DNA from: Ceriagrion tenellum
Taxonomy: Eukaryota; Arthropoda; Insecta; Odonata; Coenagrionidae
Assembly: GCA_963169105.1 (NCBI GenBank)
Contig: OY720643.1
Coordinates: 81,327,696 to 81,391,695 of the forward strand
Direction of reading: 5' to 3'
Length of the DNA stretch: 64,000 nt
In this document: positions 47,861-58,383 of the stretch, in pieces
Layout: each line of letters starts with the position of its first letter
Position numbering within the stretch: the first letter of the stretch is position 1
Position numbers and translations under genes: made by a program
The notes under the pieces: model-generated
What the model saw: only the letters and a program-made list of their open reading frames with translations
The model's database searches: none
What the model was told of the DNA's origin: nothing

Positions 47861-48840
47861 TTAACCCTCTATCACGTGTGACCTAGAAGTAGCATATAGA
47901 AGTTTAATTTTTGTCTCTGATTAGGTTTCCTTACAGTTGTATGTCTTCGTGACATCAATTGTACAAGATTTAAGTTTCTCCTGGTGAATAGTAATAATAA
48001 ACTCTTCTTGGGCTCTGCACCAGGTGATTGGCTTCATGTTTGCCGACGATTCGGAAAACGACTTGTTTTCCATTTTCAAGGCTTGTTACTCTGTCCGTGT
48101 CAGATTGTAAATTGAATTGAATTGACCGTTGGTCGGGCCCAATAATTGACCTCAGGTGCCATCAGATTGGCTGATGTTTGGATTTTGCCCTTGAATAATT
48201 TTCTGGTTTTTCCTTATGTTTTTAATGCAATTTATTACAGGTTTCCATGTATTGCTCAGATGAAAGCCAGAGTCACGATTGAAATTTATTGGATTAAGGC
48301 GTATTTCAATGGCTTCCTTAATTATGCGGTCCCAGTAGCGCGCTGAGCGGCAAAGAATTTTTGCATCTCCCTATTGAATGGCATGATTTTCATTGATCCT
48401 GTGTTCCGCCACTGCCAACTTCTGTGGTTGCGCTAATCTAAAGTGCCTTCGGTATTCTTTCAGCCTCGTCTCAATCGTTCGACCTGTCTCCCCCACATAT
48501 ATTTTTCCGCACTCGCATGGAATCTGGTAAACCCCTGGTGTCTTCAGGCCGATGGGATCCTTCGCCATTACCAGTCGGTTCCTTAAGGTGGTGGTAGGTG
48601 GTAGGCTGACACGGACAGAGTAACACGCCTTGAAAATGGAAAACAAGTCGTTTTCCGAAACGTCGGCAAACATGAATCCTATCACCTGGTGCAGAGCCCA
48701 AGAAGAGTTTATTACTCCATTGTACAGCTTGGCAACGAAAATATCTCTCATTCGTAAATTTTAGTTCACGATTCTAGTTCCGGTAATATGTAAAATGACT
48801 GCACATGGTGGACGAAAAAAACCTGCGTATTAAGGGTTAA
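47861..48840 (+). mobile_element. TTAA-type MITE, second copy, disrupted by a PLE insertion
   Basis: TTAA at 47861-47864 and 48837-48840 bound this copy. Its left part (47861-47965) and right part (48719-48840) together match the intact copy at 22185-22408. The match breaks exactly at ATTGTACA, which is duplicated on both sides of the inserted element (47958-47965 and 48719-48726). Without the insertion the MITE would be about 219 bp. Confidence 0.9.
47966..48718 (-). mobile_element. Penelope-like element, 753 bp, with GIY-YIG endonuclease domain and inverted ends
   Basis: The minus strand (48610-48371) encodes a GIY-YIG endonuclease domain: KDPIGLKTPGVYQIPCECGK then IYVGETGRTIETRLKEYRR then HFRLAQPQKLAVAEHRINE. 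The CxCG before YVG, the catalytic-type Arg (ETRL) and the AEH block are typical of PLEs. The reverse transcriptase is absent, and the plus-side continuation is unrelated. Inverted arms of about 108 bp lie at 47996-48103 and 48606-48714, as expected for PLE terminal repeats, and each has a hammerhead-like motif. Flanking 8-bp duplications show a complete insertion event of a deleted element. Confidence 0.85.
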
Positions 48841-51599
48841 CCGACGCATCCATAGGAATAGCAATTGACGCGCACAATGATAGTGTGAAACATGGTGGAA
48901 GTCGCCTGCGCGATACGTCATTTAATAGTCCCAACCACCGAAATTCCATGTACCACGGGACGACCCGCATGATTTCCACCAGTGGCAACAACAATGGTAC
49001 CTGACTGGTATAAAGACCGTGAAATAGTCGTGCGAAGTCGACATAAAAATTAAAGTTACTAAAATTAAAAAATTAAAGTTTAACACATACAGGTTGACCG
49101 GCGCTGAAATTAGAATTTTTCCGTAGCGGTAGGAAGACCCGATAATACTCTGACGGGGGGCTGATGTCCCGTAAGGCACACACAGAAAAATTATTTTCGG
49201 AATTTTTTTACGTCAATAATGATTAAGAAGTAAACATTTTCACTAAAATCTTTATTTGGCCGTATCGTGAATGACAAGCTGGCGAGAAAGGCCTCAGAAT
49301 TTGACTCGATGCGAACTTAGTCAAAAAAGAATTCGGGAAGAGAAATAAGACTGGGCACAATGTCCTTGAGATCTCCAATAAACATGAAATACCGATGGGT
49401 TTTCAAAAGATAACCATCACAGCAGACGGAAAAAGAAAAGCGGAGGAACATGAAACCACACCGATCAATCATTCAAACGAAATAAACTGTGATCGTTTTT
49501 TTATATACTTTTAACGTTATATGATTATTTTCATTTTATTTCGATTTGAAGACTCACTTTTTAATTACTGATTTACTCTTTATGAGTTATTTTTATTGTC
49601 ATTTATTCATCTTAACTTTATTCATTTGTTCTCATTTGTTCTCATTTAGTTTCACAAATATATATCATATACTCTTTTCAATTTTATAATCTATATTTCA
49701 AGCATCGTTTTTTATCATAGATTACCATAGATATATCTGTCTGTAGGCTTTCACAGGTTTTTCACTCTCCCATCATATTTTTTCCTGTAGAGGGATTTTT
49801 TCCCAAATGGGTACTACCTCTTTCCCTTATATTTTCCTTGCATCTTTCTACACACTTATTTGATGTATTTATCTGACGAGGATTTGATAGAAAAAAGGAC
49901 CTCAGTCTCAATTTCGCTCCAATAAAGACATATTATTGTTATAAAGCTATTCTTGCGAAGGACATAAACGAAATGGGAATAACATTTAAAAGGGCAGTTT
50001 GTATCGAGACAAGATCGGAGGTATAACAGAACCTACGCTTCCTTCAAGATTTTCACAACGAATAAAATACAGTACTGGCCGTCCGCTGCTGAATTCAAGA
50101 AGCAAGAGAAAGATCTCCTTCCAACGGAAAGGATTAAAGTTCCAAGAACTAACAGGGAAATTGGAACGGAATATAATCCTAATTCTGGATCAAAGTGGGA
50201 ACCAGACAGACACTCCAATGAAGAAAGTGTTACAGCTAAATAAAGTAAGGATAAAGGCTACTAATAGGGTGCACTTAGAAGTTGGAATAGGTTGGAAGAC
50301 TTCACAAAAATAAGGTGTACTTCTTCGAGATTCCTCAACAGTTTGCACCAGGTGATTAAACAGCACGCAAGCTCATAATGTCATTCGCTATTATACTACA
50401 GTTTTTGTTGAGAAAAATGTAGAGGTAAGGAGATTCCAAAAGCAACGAATCATTGTATTCATTCATATCAGATGAGAGCAACGTTAGCCGAAAGCAACGT
50501 TGGTTAAATAAACTTAGAGAGGAATTTTGTAAAGTATTTATTCGTAATAACGTTTCCACTGTTTCACTTGCAAACAATATTGAGGGTGTTTCTGTTAAAA
50601 CAAAACTAAAATAAATTGTTTTAATAATAAATCATTTCCTTACGCACTGCCTTCCTCCCTCTTCTTTAAATAAAAGACATTGCCAAATGCCACTTTTAAA
50701 AAATTGTCTGGCGCGACTTTCAGCCTGAAACTTTATTACCATCTCCGATGGGTTGGTGCTTCAATTTTTATATCCATCATACCAGGGAAATCTTACCCGA
50801 GGCAGCATTTTTGGGGGGTCACCACACATCAGCTTACTTGAATCACGAAAGTATTTCAAAAATGTTTGTATTCGATCGAGAAAAAATATTGTTAGAATTA
50901 AGAGGTTATTTAAGCCTCATTTCTGCGCATTAGAATATATTGAGAATAGGATAAGGCACATTAGCCCCACGACGAAAATTCGATTTTACACGACTAACGT
51001 CCGGATTTGGATCAAAAATCTAATGGATATCCACATTCAGATCCATATTTAAGAGTAGAGAAGAAAGAGATAATAAAATTTAACCAAGAGGATTGCTCCC
51101 TGCATATTTCCGTCCGCGACGTAACATCTTTATTTTGCCACGTTTACGAAGGGGTTAAGTCTTCGCCACTTGAAGGGGTTAAGTCTTCACATGGGTCGCG
51201 GATTCCAGTCTCTTCTGAGTGAGGTACCACTCAGCATTTGGGAATTAGCGGACGTCTGAGTACTGTTTTTGGGATATAATAAAAAAATAAATAGTAAAAC
51301 ATGTTTATTGGTTCTATTAAAATGTCATCTTCAGCCATCAGAAAAGCTTCCCAGTCACCTGATAATTGCTCTCGCCAGTATGAGCAAAACCAATTTATAA
51401 CGCCCGCTGCACCCACAGACGAAATTCCCATTTCCAATCGATGAAACAATATAAGAGTACTCCCGTCCATACAGCTTTAAGTTAATATGCGCAGATAACC
51501 CACCTGCTGTAGTAGCAAAACAACAGTTCACCTTAATCATAGCATCTTACAAAAAAAAAATAATTTTTTTTTTAAGCGAGCGAGTAATTTGGCTGCGTT
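48841..51599. other. unassigned, mostly AT-rich sequence
   Basis: Positions 49480-49760 are very T-rich. The plus-strand frame 49999-50313 (104 codons, Lys/Arg/Gln-rich) has no recognised domain. A short direct repeat GAAGGGGTTAAGTCTTC occurs twice near 51150 and 51175. Confidence 0.35.
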
Positions 51600-52063
51600 G
51601 ACGGGGGTTAATTAAAACCTCGGTTCGCTTATGAAATAAATGCAGCGTCGACGGCCCCGCCAGTCTTTGTCGCAGAGTATTTCCCGTCCCAACACAGCTG
51701 AGAGTCGATATCGAAATTTGGTCGCCATTCCTACATCCGCCTCTGCACCGTTCCTCCTGCGCCAACAATTCTCCTCCTCCTCTTTCGTAACCCTTCGCCA
51801 CCCCAGCCTGCTCCGAGTGGCACCAGATGCATTGCCCGCTATTTATTGTCGCTTTCCATTTCTCCGTCTCTCGATTTCTTTTGTCTCCGTCACTGTACGA
51901 AGCCCGAGAGGTTCTTCGCCGCCCGCTCACTCCCCCGCTCCCGAGGTCTTTGGGACGAACGTGAGCGGAGAATGGCTCTCTCGGGAGGAGGAGGAGAAGG
52001 GAGCAGTTTGGGCGGAGTGGGGGAAATAGGGGAGGGAGACAGGGCTGCCAACTCCTTGAGAAT
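51600..52063. other. CpG-rich block upstream of a LINE tail
   Basis: GC- and CpG-rich sequence with a G/A-rich part (51980-52045). Frames of 189 codons (minus) and 129 codons (plus) overlap, which argues for chance openness rather than a gene. The block joins directly to the LINE tail, and the junction may mark the 5' truncation point of that LINE. Confidence 0.3.
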
Positions 52064-52598
52064 GTTATAGTCCAACAGTGCGAGTCAAAACATTTACTTA
52101 AGGTTGCCGCGAGCATTTGGGACCCTGGTCATAAAGATTTAACCAAAGAAATTAACAAAATACAAAGAAAAGCAGCACGCTTCGTTAAAATTTACAACGA
52201 ACGAATATACAGTGTTACCCAACTGTTAGAGGGATTAAGGTGGGAGCTCCTAGAGACTCGGAGGCTGCACGCTAGGCTTAGGCTGCTTGATTAATTCAGA
52301 ACTGTTATTTTTCGGAGCGACACAGAGAATATTATCATGACTCCTCACTACATTTCTAGGTCTGACAGAAGCGATAAAATAAGAAAGATACTCTGCCGAA
52401 CAGATAGGTACAAAAACTCATTCTTTCCGCGCACAATAAGCGACCACAATAGAAACTGAGCTCCTCCATATACACTCTCATAGGTCATGTCACCATTTCA
52501 CCTCCAAAACTTTTACATCTTTACAGGGTTGGTGACATACCACTGCCTCCCACACGCCCAAGAGGTGGCTCGCGGGGTAGTATGTAGATGTAGATGTA
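52064..52598 (+). mobile_element. CR1/Jockey-like LINE tail with (TGTAGA)n 3' end
   Basis: The plus strand in one frame from 52080 reads VAASIWDPGHKDLTKEINK, IQRKAARFVKIYNERIYSV, LRWELLETRRLHARLRLLD, a stop, then ILCRTDRYKNSFFPRTISDH. This is the typical C-terminal region of insect CR1/Jockey-type LINEs (SxWDP, QRxAARFV, SFFPRTI). At least two in-frame stops are present. The 3' end is a TGTAGA microsatellite (52577-52598), and a TTAA MITE abuts it. The fragment at 968-1134 is related. Confidence 0.9.
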
Positions 52599-53150
52599 GA
52601 AGGTAGTCCGAGCGAGATAGTTCCCTAGTTATAATAGAGACCATATTTGAATTATACTTTTTAATTTCACCAGCTGTGAGACCCGATAAATTAAATAGTG
52701 CATTATTTATGGTGCAATTATATAGTAGAGAAATCGTAAGTAATCAAATCAAAATATCTAAATAAGTCTTCAACTTGTATCATTTATTTAGCGCGGTACG
52801 TTTGGAACTACATCAAAACTGTTTCTTTGTGATCCCGAAGGATTTTCTGCGGTGACAGTATGATTAATTTTCATAAATAGTTGAGAAAACATAAAAACTA
52901 CACACTGTTGATTTTTAGACGAGATCTAGGGGTTAGAAATTCCTCATTTGTTAAATAAGATTTCTATGGAGTGCATACACGTACCAATTCCCATGTAAAA
53001 GGGCTGGTACATTCTGGCAAATATCTCAGAAAGAAATGTGGTGAGGGGTTGAATTTTTGGTGTCAATGGAAGGGTGATATGTTCTTCCAAAAAATGAGAC
53101 CAAATTCATTGATTTATAGGTAAAATGATATTTCGCTGAAACTACCTTAA
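52598..53150. mobile_element. TTAA-type MITE, copy 2 of the 563-bp family
   Basis: This aligns end to end with 36419-36981. The right end keeps ACTACC-TTAA (TTAA at 53147-53150). On the left, GGTAGTCCGAGCGAGATAG starts immediately after the TGTAGA tail of the LINE, where TTAA is replaced by TAGA. The two insertions may therefore have met at this point, with the left target copy mutated. Confidence 0.85.
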
Positions 53151-53217
53151 ATAATACCCTTCCTTTTGTTACATACAAAAGACAATATTCAACTTCTGGA
53201 GAATTAATCTTTTTTCT

Positions 53218-53625
53218 AATATATAAAAAGGTGTGTTTATGCGGTCATTTATAATTCCCAAACCAATACACGGAATGACGTCAACTTTGTAACATGATTC
53301 ATTAAGTCACTCGGAAGGTTTATGGCTACTTTTTATTTACCAATTGGCCTCCGGTTCGACTCCAGACGAGTAAAAGCGTTTCCATAATAAATACATGTGA
53401 AGTTCTTTTTTCTAACATGCAGATCTTTTTTCTTTTGCAGATTTAAATTAGAAACACTGATCGAACAAAGCCGCGACAAAGACCATTGAAACTAAAAATA
53501 AATATCCATTCTTATTCTTGCAATCGATTTTTTATTTAAAACTGATTTACTTTAAATTTTGAAAAAAAAATCATTAAATTTCTGAAAATTCAGCGTTTTT
53601 GTAAACGCTGTCCCCTTGACGGCCG
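53218..53625 (+). repeat. 3' half of a ~910-bp interspersed repeat (copy C)
   Basis: This matches the second halves of the copies at 53836 and 61283. Shared blocks include AACTTTGTAACATGATTCATT, CTCGGAAGGTTTATGGCTAC, TTTCCATAATAAA and TCTAACATGCAGAT. It lacks the hairpin-bearing first half. It lies only about 210 bp upstream of copy A in the same orientation. Confidence 0.75.
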
Positions 53626-53835
53626 ATAGCACTGTTAAGGCCGAACCTCATATGGTGTATGGTGAATATAGGCCCAGAACGTATCAACTGAAATAAAAGA
53701 ATCTATAGACTCCATTATAAATCCATTGTGGGCCATATATATCGATATATTTCGAGTTATATCTATAGTATTTAATAAAATGGTCAATTATATCGATTCG
53801 CCATGACCCTTGCGAAGCCGCCTAAATCGCATCGG

Positions 53836-54752
53836 AACAGAATTGTATTTAGAGAACTATTAAACTACTGTAAATAATGTGCGAATTTCCACAGAGAAAA
53901 AATCATCCGCGTTGACCGGGATCCGCATCCCTCGATTTCCGGTCCCGATCCCGATCAAGGCGGATGGTTTTTTCTCTGTGGAAATTCGCACATTTGTGCA
54001 TTGCGGGTGACTCCGTAAAGTGGAACTCCGTGGCTAGTCCCGGATAGCTTAAAATTTGTTACTGTAAATAGTGTTGTCCTAAGCATTCTTTTGCTCAAAT
54101 ATTTACTTTTAATTAATTTACTAACAAGCTTTATACCATTTAAAAATAGCATGTTTCCTAGGAAACCTGAAGATCAGCAATGAACGGGAAAAAACCCGGG
54201 GTAGTTTATGGCTCACAAATTTAGCCTGGTTTTTTAAAACATTAATCGGTGGAATTAAACTTGAGCAAAAATTTAACTCCTACCGTGCGAAGCCGGGTGG
54301 CTCTGTTAGTTATCCATAAAGGTAAAAGTGTAACTGTGCTATCCGTTATAACTACCAAACCACTACACGAAATGTCATAAAACTTTGTAACATGATTCAT
54401 TATGTCACTCGGAAGGTTTATGGCTACATTTTATTTACCTATTGATCTCCGGTTTGACTTCAACGAGTAAAAGTGTTTCCATAAGAAACACATATAGAGT
54501 TCTTTCTTCTAACATGCAGATTTCATTTCTTTTGCATATTCAAATAAGAAATAATGGTTATACAATGTCGCGACTCAAACCATTGGAAAGGAAAATAAAT
54601 AATCATTCTTATTTATGCAATCGAATTTTGTTTTTCAACTGACTCACTCTAAATTTTGAAAAAAATAAAATCCTTAAATTGCTGAAAAATCTGAGTTTTT
54701 AGTGCGCTACGGTCACCTCTCTAAGCGGACGATTTTTTGTGGAATTCGACTT
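53836..54752 (+). repeat. ~910-bp interspersed repeat with internal hairpin (copy A)
   Basis: Starts at CGGAACAG and ends at GTGGAATTCGA, collinear with copy B at 61283-62189 at roughly 93 percent identity by eye. It holds a long hairpin at 53876-53994 and a GTGCGAAGCCGGGTGGCTC segment followed by TTAGTTAT near 54285. That segment resembles the GCGAAGCCGGG hairpin near the 3' ends of Helitron-type and some other insect elements, but the copies continue past it. No transposase or replicase frame is present. The superfamily is unassigned. Confidence 0.8.
53876..53994. repeat. hairpin inside copy A, 35-base near-perfect arms
   Basis: The arms AATGTGCGAATTTCC to ATCATCCGC (53876-53910) and GCGGATGG to GGAAATTCGCACATT (53960-53994) are complementary with one mismatch. 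Pairing continues inward over CGTTGACCGGGATC against GATCCCGATCAAGG with a few mismatches. Confidence 0.85.
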
Positions 54753-56985
54753 TCCCACGCAAATAAGGAATGTAAATTTAACCTCCCTTCATTGACAACC
54801 TCCTAAAGCGATCTTAACCTTATTGATCCAGTGGTGGCCGCTTTACAAGTTTCGAGGTACAGTGAGTTGGACAGTGAGGTACAGCTTATGAAGCAGAGAC
54901 TACAAGAGAAGCAGGAAATCTCAAGTCAACTTCATAGTTTAGCACTGAAATAACAACAAATACGTGGTAAAACTTACCTCAAATGACCGGCATCTCATAC
55001 ATGTATCTATTTCACTTCCTCAAGTCCAGGGTTAACTCGTACTCTTAAAAATTTAATTAGCAGGATTCCATTTCGCTAAGTTATCAAATTTGGCATTTTT
55101 TCATTTTCTTTACATGCGTTTTACATTACATAAAGTCAATACCAACATAAATTGCGACTCTGCCTCTTTCTAAAGTCACTTTGCCATGAGAAACACCAAA
55201 ATGTATCATATGACGTATAATATCACGAATATGCAGGTATTTAACCCATTAATATAAAACCATTCACCTTGAACCCTCAATTAGCGAGGAATAACTGCTT
55301 TAGCCAGCAAGATGGTTGGAGCGGTAATACTGGGTCATTGAGAGCACACCTTAAACTCTTTCCTAGAACATCAAAATAATTCTTTGATCACACTACACTT
55401 ATACTGCTAAATATCCATACATGTCGCAATATAACTGTTGCAAGAATAATATTCTTAAAAGTTGTTCTCAAATAAAACACTGTTACGATTTGGATAGACG
55501 GCACGGAGTTCATAATTTATGCAAAAATCAAACGCGAATACGTGATTTGAAGTGTGCTTGATGTATTGGTACATGATATATACCAATATCACGATGAGAA
55601 ATGAATTATTTAGCGTTCGGGAGAAAATCTGTTCATATAGAATCGATTTTTTCCGAAATTAAAGTCAAGTGCCATAAGGCTACACATGAAAATAGCATTA
55701 AATGGGCAAGAAACCAAATGAGTGACACAATTTTTTCGCTTTCGTCTATACATATAACTGATAAAAACATGTATGCAAAGTTCTATGTATATTTCTACGT
55801 GGTGATAATCGCACTACCTTACGCTTTAGAAGGCGTTCTCCTCTTCAGTGAATTTTTGTGGGATTTTAAGTAGTCTGTTCAATACTACTGGAAATGGGAG
55901 TGGATTCCCGTGCAACTCCGTAAAAGACATTACATTGGCTCGTCCCGGTATCTTTAAAAATTGTTATTTAACCCAGATGGTACTTTAATGATAATGATCA
56001 TCCCCCCTGCTGTACGTTCATAAGAACATAATTCACACATACATAGCACTAGTAAATCATAAAATTTACCTCTTCACTTTAAAATCACACATGGAAGAAT
56101 TTCACAGAGAGACAAAATGCAAAGTAGTAACACGTTATTGAAAATTTCAGTAAAGATGTATTTAAATTGAAAAGTAACGGCATGCAATAAGTTAATGTGG
56201 CTTTGATTGAAATTACCTTATAAACGACGTTACAATTCGTCATCATCACCAGAAGTATCGATCATTAATCTAAATATTGATTTGTCACAGATCTCAAAGT
56301 ATGATACTCGAACGTTCAGAAATCATAGCATACATTAAAAATTATATCTTGTATTAGTTGCTGATATATTTAAATTAAGGCGGGAGGGTAGACAGATTCA
56401 TGCCAGGAGGCAAAAGATCTTTCAAAATTATATTCTAGATACTAAGAATCTGCATAAGTTGGCAATTATGGATGGAGGGGATCGTGTAACCTCCAGGCAG
56501 CGAATTCGAGCACACAGACCGAGAGACCATGAAAGCGTTCTTTATTAAACTGAGACAAAATATTTGAGACGAGATTTCCTCCTCCTTTACCTTCCCCGTA
56601 TTAAAGTTGCGCTCGCTATTCTTTCAAAAGCCTTTCCGCAAATAAAAAAATGGCAGACAAAAGACGGTCAATCGACCGGACAATCGGGAAATGGCGTGTC
56701 ACCGTGCGTGCTCGACTTCAGCAAAAAATCAAACTTAATCGGTATTTACGATCCAGTGCACAGGTGCAACGAAAAATTTGAAAGGACTCGTGAAAAATCT
56801 ACGACATACGAAATACGCATACAGGATACACGGAACAGAAGCCGAGAAATAAATATTTCACCATAACAATGGGCTCCTAGGCACATTGATAACTGATTCC
56901 TGAAGTAAAGAAAAACGATTTACACTTCCATCGGTATTTTTAATGGTACAACTTGTTCCAATGCATCGAACCTGAGTCGCCTGAA
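54753..56985. other. unassigned AT-rich sequence
   Basis: Frames at 55601-55873 and 56564-56866 (90 and 100 codons) carry no known motif. No repeats were noticed. Confidence 0.4.
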
Positions 56986-56987
56986 TG

Positions 56988-57281
56988 AATCACACAGATA
57001 ATTTATCCTGAAATACCTTCAGAAGCAACCAAATACCCGATATAGGAACAAATCAGGATTGATGATTAATGAAAATTAATGGAATCTTAAAGATATTTTA
57101 CATAAGATAAATCCACCGAAACTTCTCCTTGATGCATCACACAGATAATTTATCCTGAAATACCTTCAGAAGCAACCAAAAACCCGATATAGGAACAAAT
57201 CAGCATTGTAGATCAATGAAAATTAATGGAATCTTAAAGATATTTTACATAAGATAACTCCACAGAAAATTCTCCTTGAAA
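56988..57281 (+). repeat. 147-bp tandem duplication, two copies, about 95 percent identical
   Basis: CACACAGATAATTTATCCTG starts at 56991 and again at 57138, and the whole 147-base unit is repeated (AAATACCTTCAGAAGCAACC, CCCGATATAGGAACAAATC, AAAATTAATGGAATCTTAAA). The low divergence suggests a recent event. Confidence 0.95.
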
Positions 57282-57559
57282 GATTAATGACTAAAACAGA
57301 ATATTTGCATCTTTCAGCTCATAATAGTACTTTCTTAGCCGTGTTCGCCAAATATATTTTATTCTTCTTCTCGTTGAATAGTTAATTCAAACTGAACAGT
57401 CATCTAGTGCCTGTTAAATTAGGGAACTGTATTCATCTGATTAAATAGGAATACTTACGTAAAAATTCTTGAAATCTTGCAAAACTCTCAGTAGGTTTGG
57501 AAATAAAGAATAAAACCTCTATTCCACTAATTTTTAACCACTTTCCATACATTTCAATT

Positions 57560-57715
57560 CTTTTCCAACGCATCAAAACATGCAATTCATTTAATTTCAC
57601 AGGTAACCCATTTCGACATCGGTAATTCCACAGAGTAATTTCCGCCGGGACTCGAACCCAGGCCCGTGGGATGAAAATATCAATACCACTGCAGCCACCT
57701 AACCGATCCCATCTC
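57560..57715 (-). mobile_element. tRNA-derived SINE, third family, minus strand
   Basis: The minus strand reads GGGATCGGTTAGGTGGCTGC, then CACGGGCCTGGGTTCGAG and TCCCGGCGG, giving an A-box region and a perfect B box GGTTCGAGTCC (complement at 57648-57658). The body continues into ACTCTGTGGAATTACCGATG. The head does not form a complete tRNA acceptor stem. It differs in sequence from the two other SINE families in the window. Confidence 0.7.
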
Positions 57716-58144
57716 CCAAGTTTGCGAGATTTAGCGTGTCCGCGTACACGACATATATCACACTGCATGCTGTTACTCTACATTCCCAAATTAAACCGCT
57801 TGTCTCTCCACCGCTGGGAATTTCTGCGACGCGTCGCGAAGCCTACATAGCCGAGTAAAGCTGCGACACGATGGTATCTTGTACCACGCCGTAAGTGACC
57901 ACGTGGTAAGCGCTTCTCGAGCATAAATCGGTCGACATCACCCCTCGTGTATCAGTTCACGTCTTCCCGAGATAGATATCACACTCAAGGAATAAACATA
58001 CGACTCATAAATGTGGGCAGTATTTAGGACTTGATGGAATAGTATTAACAACGTCATCACATGATACAGTTTTAACCGAAAATTTTCAAATGTAAACGTC
58101 TACGAAAAAAATGAAGCAAGACTGATCAAATTTCAGAGCTCCAT
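57716..58144. other. unassigned sequence
   Basis: No gene or repeat was recognised. CpGs are somewhat frequent at 57815-57930. Confidence 0.35.
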
Positions 58145-58383
58145 GTTGATTAGTAAAAATAATATTTTACTCTCCGATGGTCAGTGCACAGGTCAATAAT
58201 TTAATGTACAATCCGGATTTCGTTGCCAGACCTAATCTTCAGGTGCTTACTGATAAAAAAAATCTGAAACAATGTCAGTGAGCACGAGAAGATTAGGCCA
58301 GGCAACTAGGCCCGGATTGTACAATAAATTATTGACAAGTGAACTGACCAGTGAAGTCTAAAAGTTATTTTAACTGATCATCC
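58145..58383. repeat. long inverted repeat with a hammerhead-like core
   Basis: Arms at 58178-58255 and about 58270-58350 share TGGTCAGT, GTCAATAATTTA, TGTACAATCCGG and CCTAATCTT in inverted order. Weaker pairing extends out to about 58145 and 58383. On the minus strand the left arm reads CTGAAGAT (58242-58235), GAAA (58221-58218), TCCGGA, TT, GTAC. Stem II does not form well. No coding sequence. Confidence 0.75.

Noticed and set aside
51547..52116. 189-codon minus-strand open frame
   Set aside because: It lies in a GC-rich block with plus-strand frames open over the same bases, runs antisense into the LINE tail, and has no recognisable motif.
53352..53362. polymerase III B box GGTTCGACTCC inside the 910-bp repeat
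   Set aside because: The motif occurs in copies C and B, but no A box or tRNA-like fold lies upstream, and copy A lacks it.
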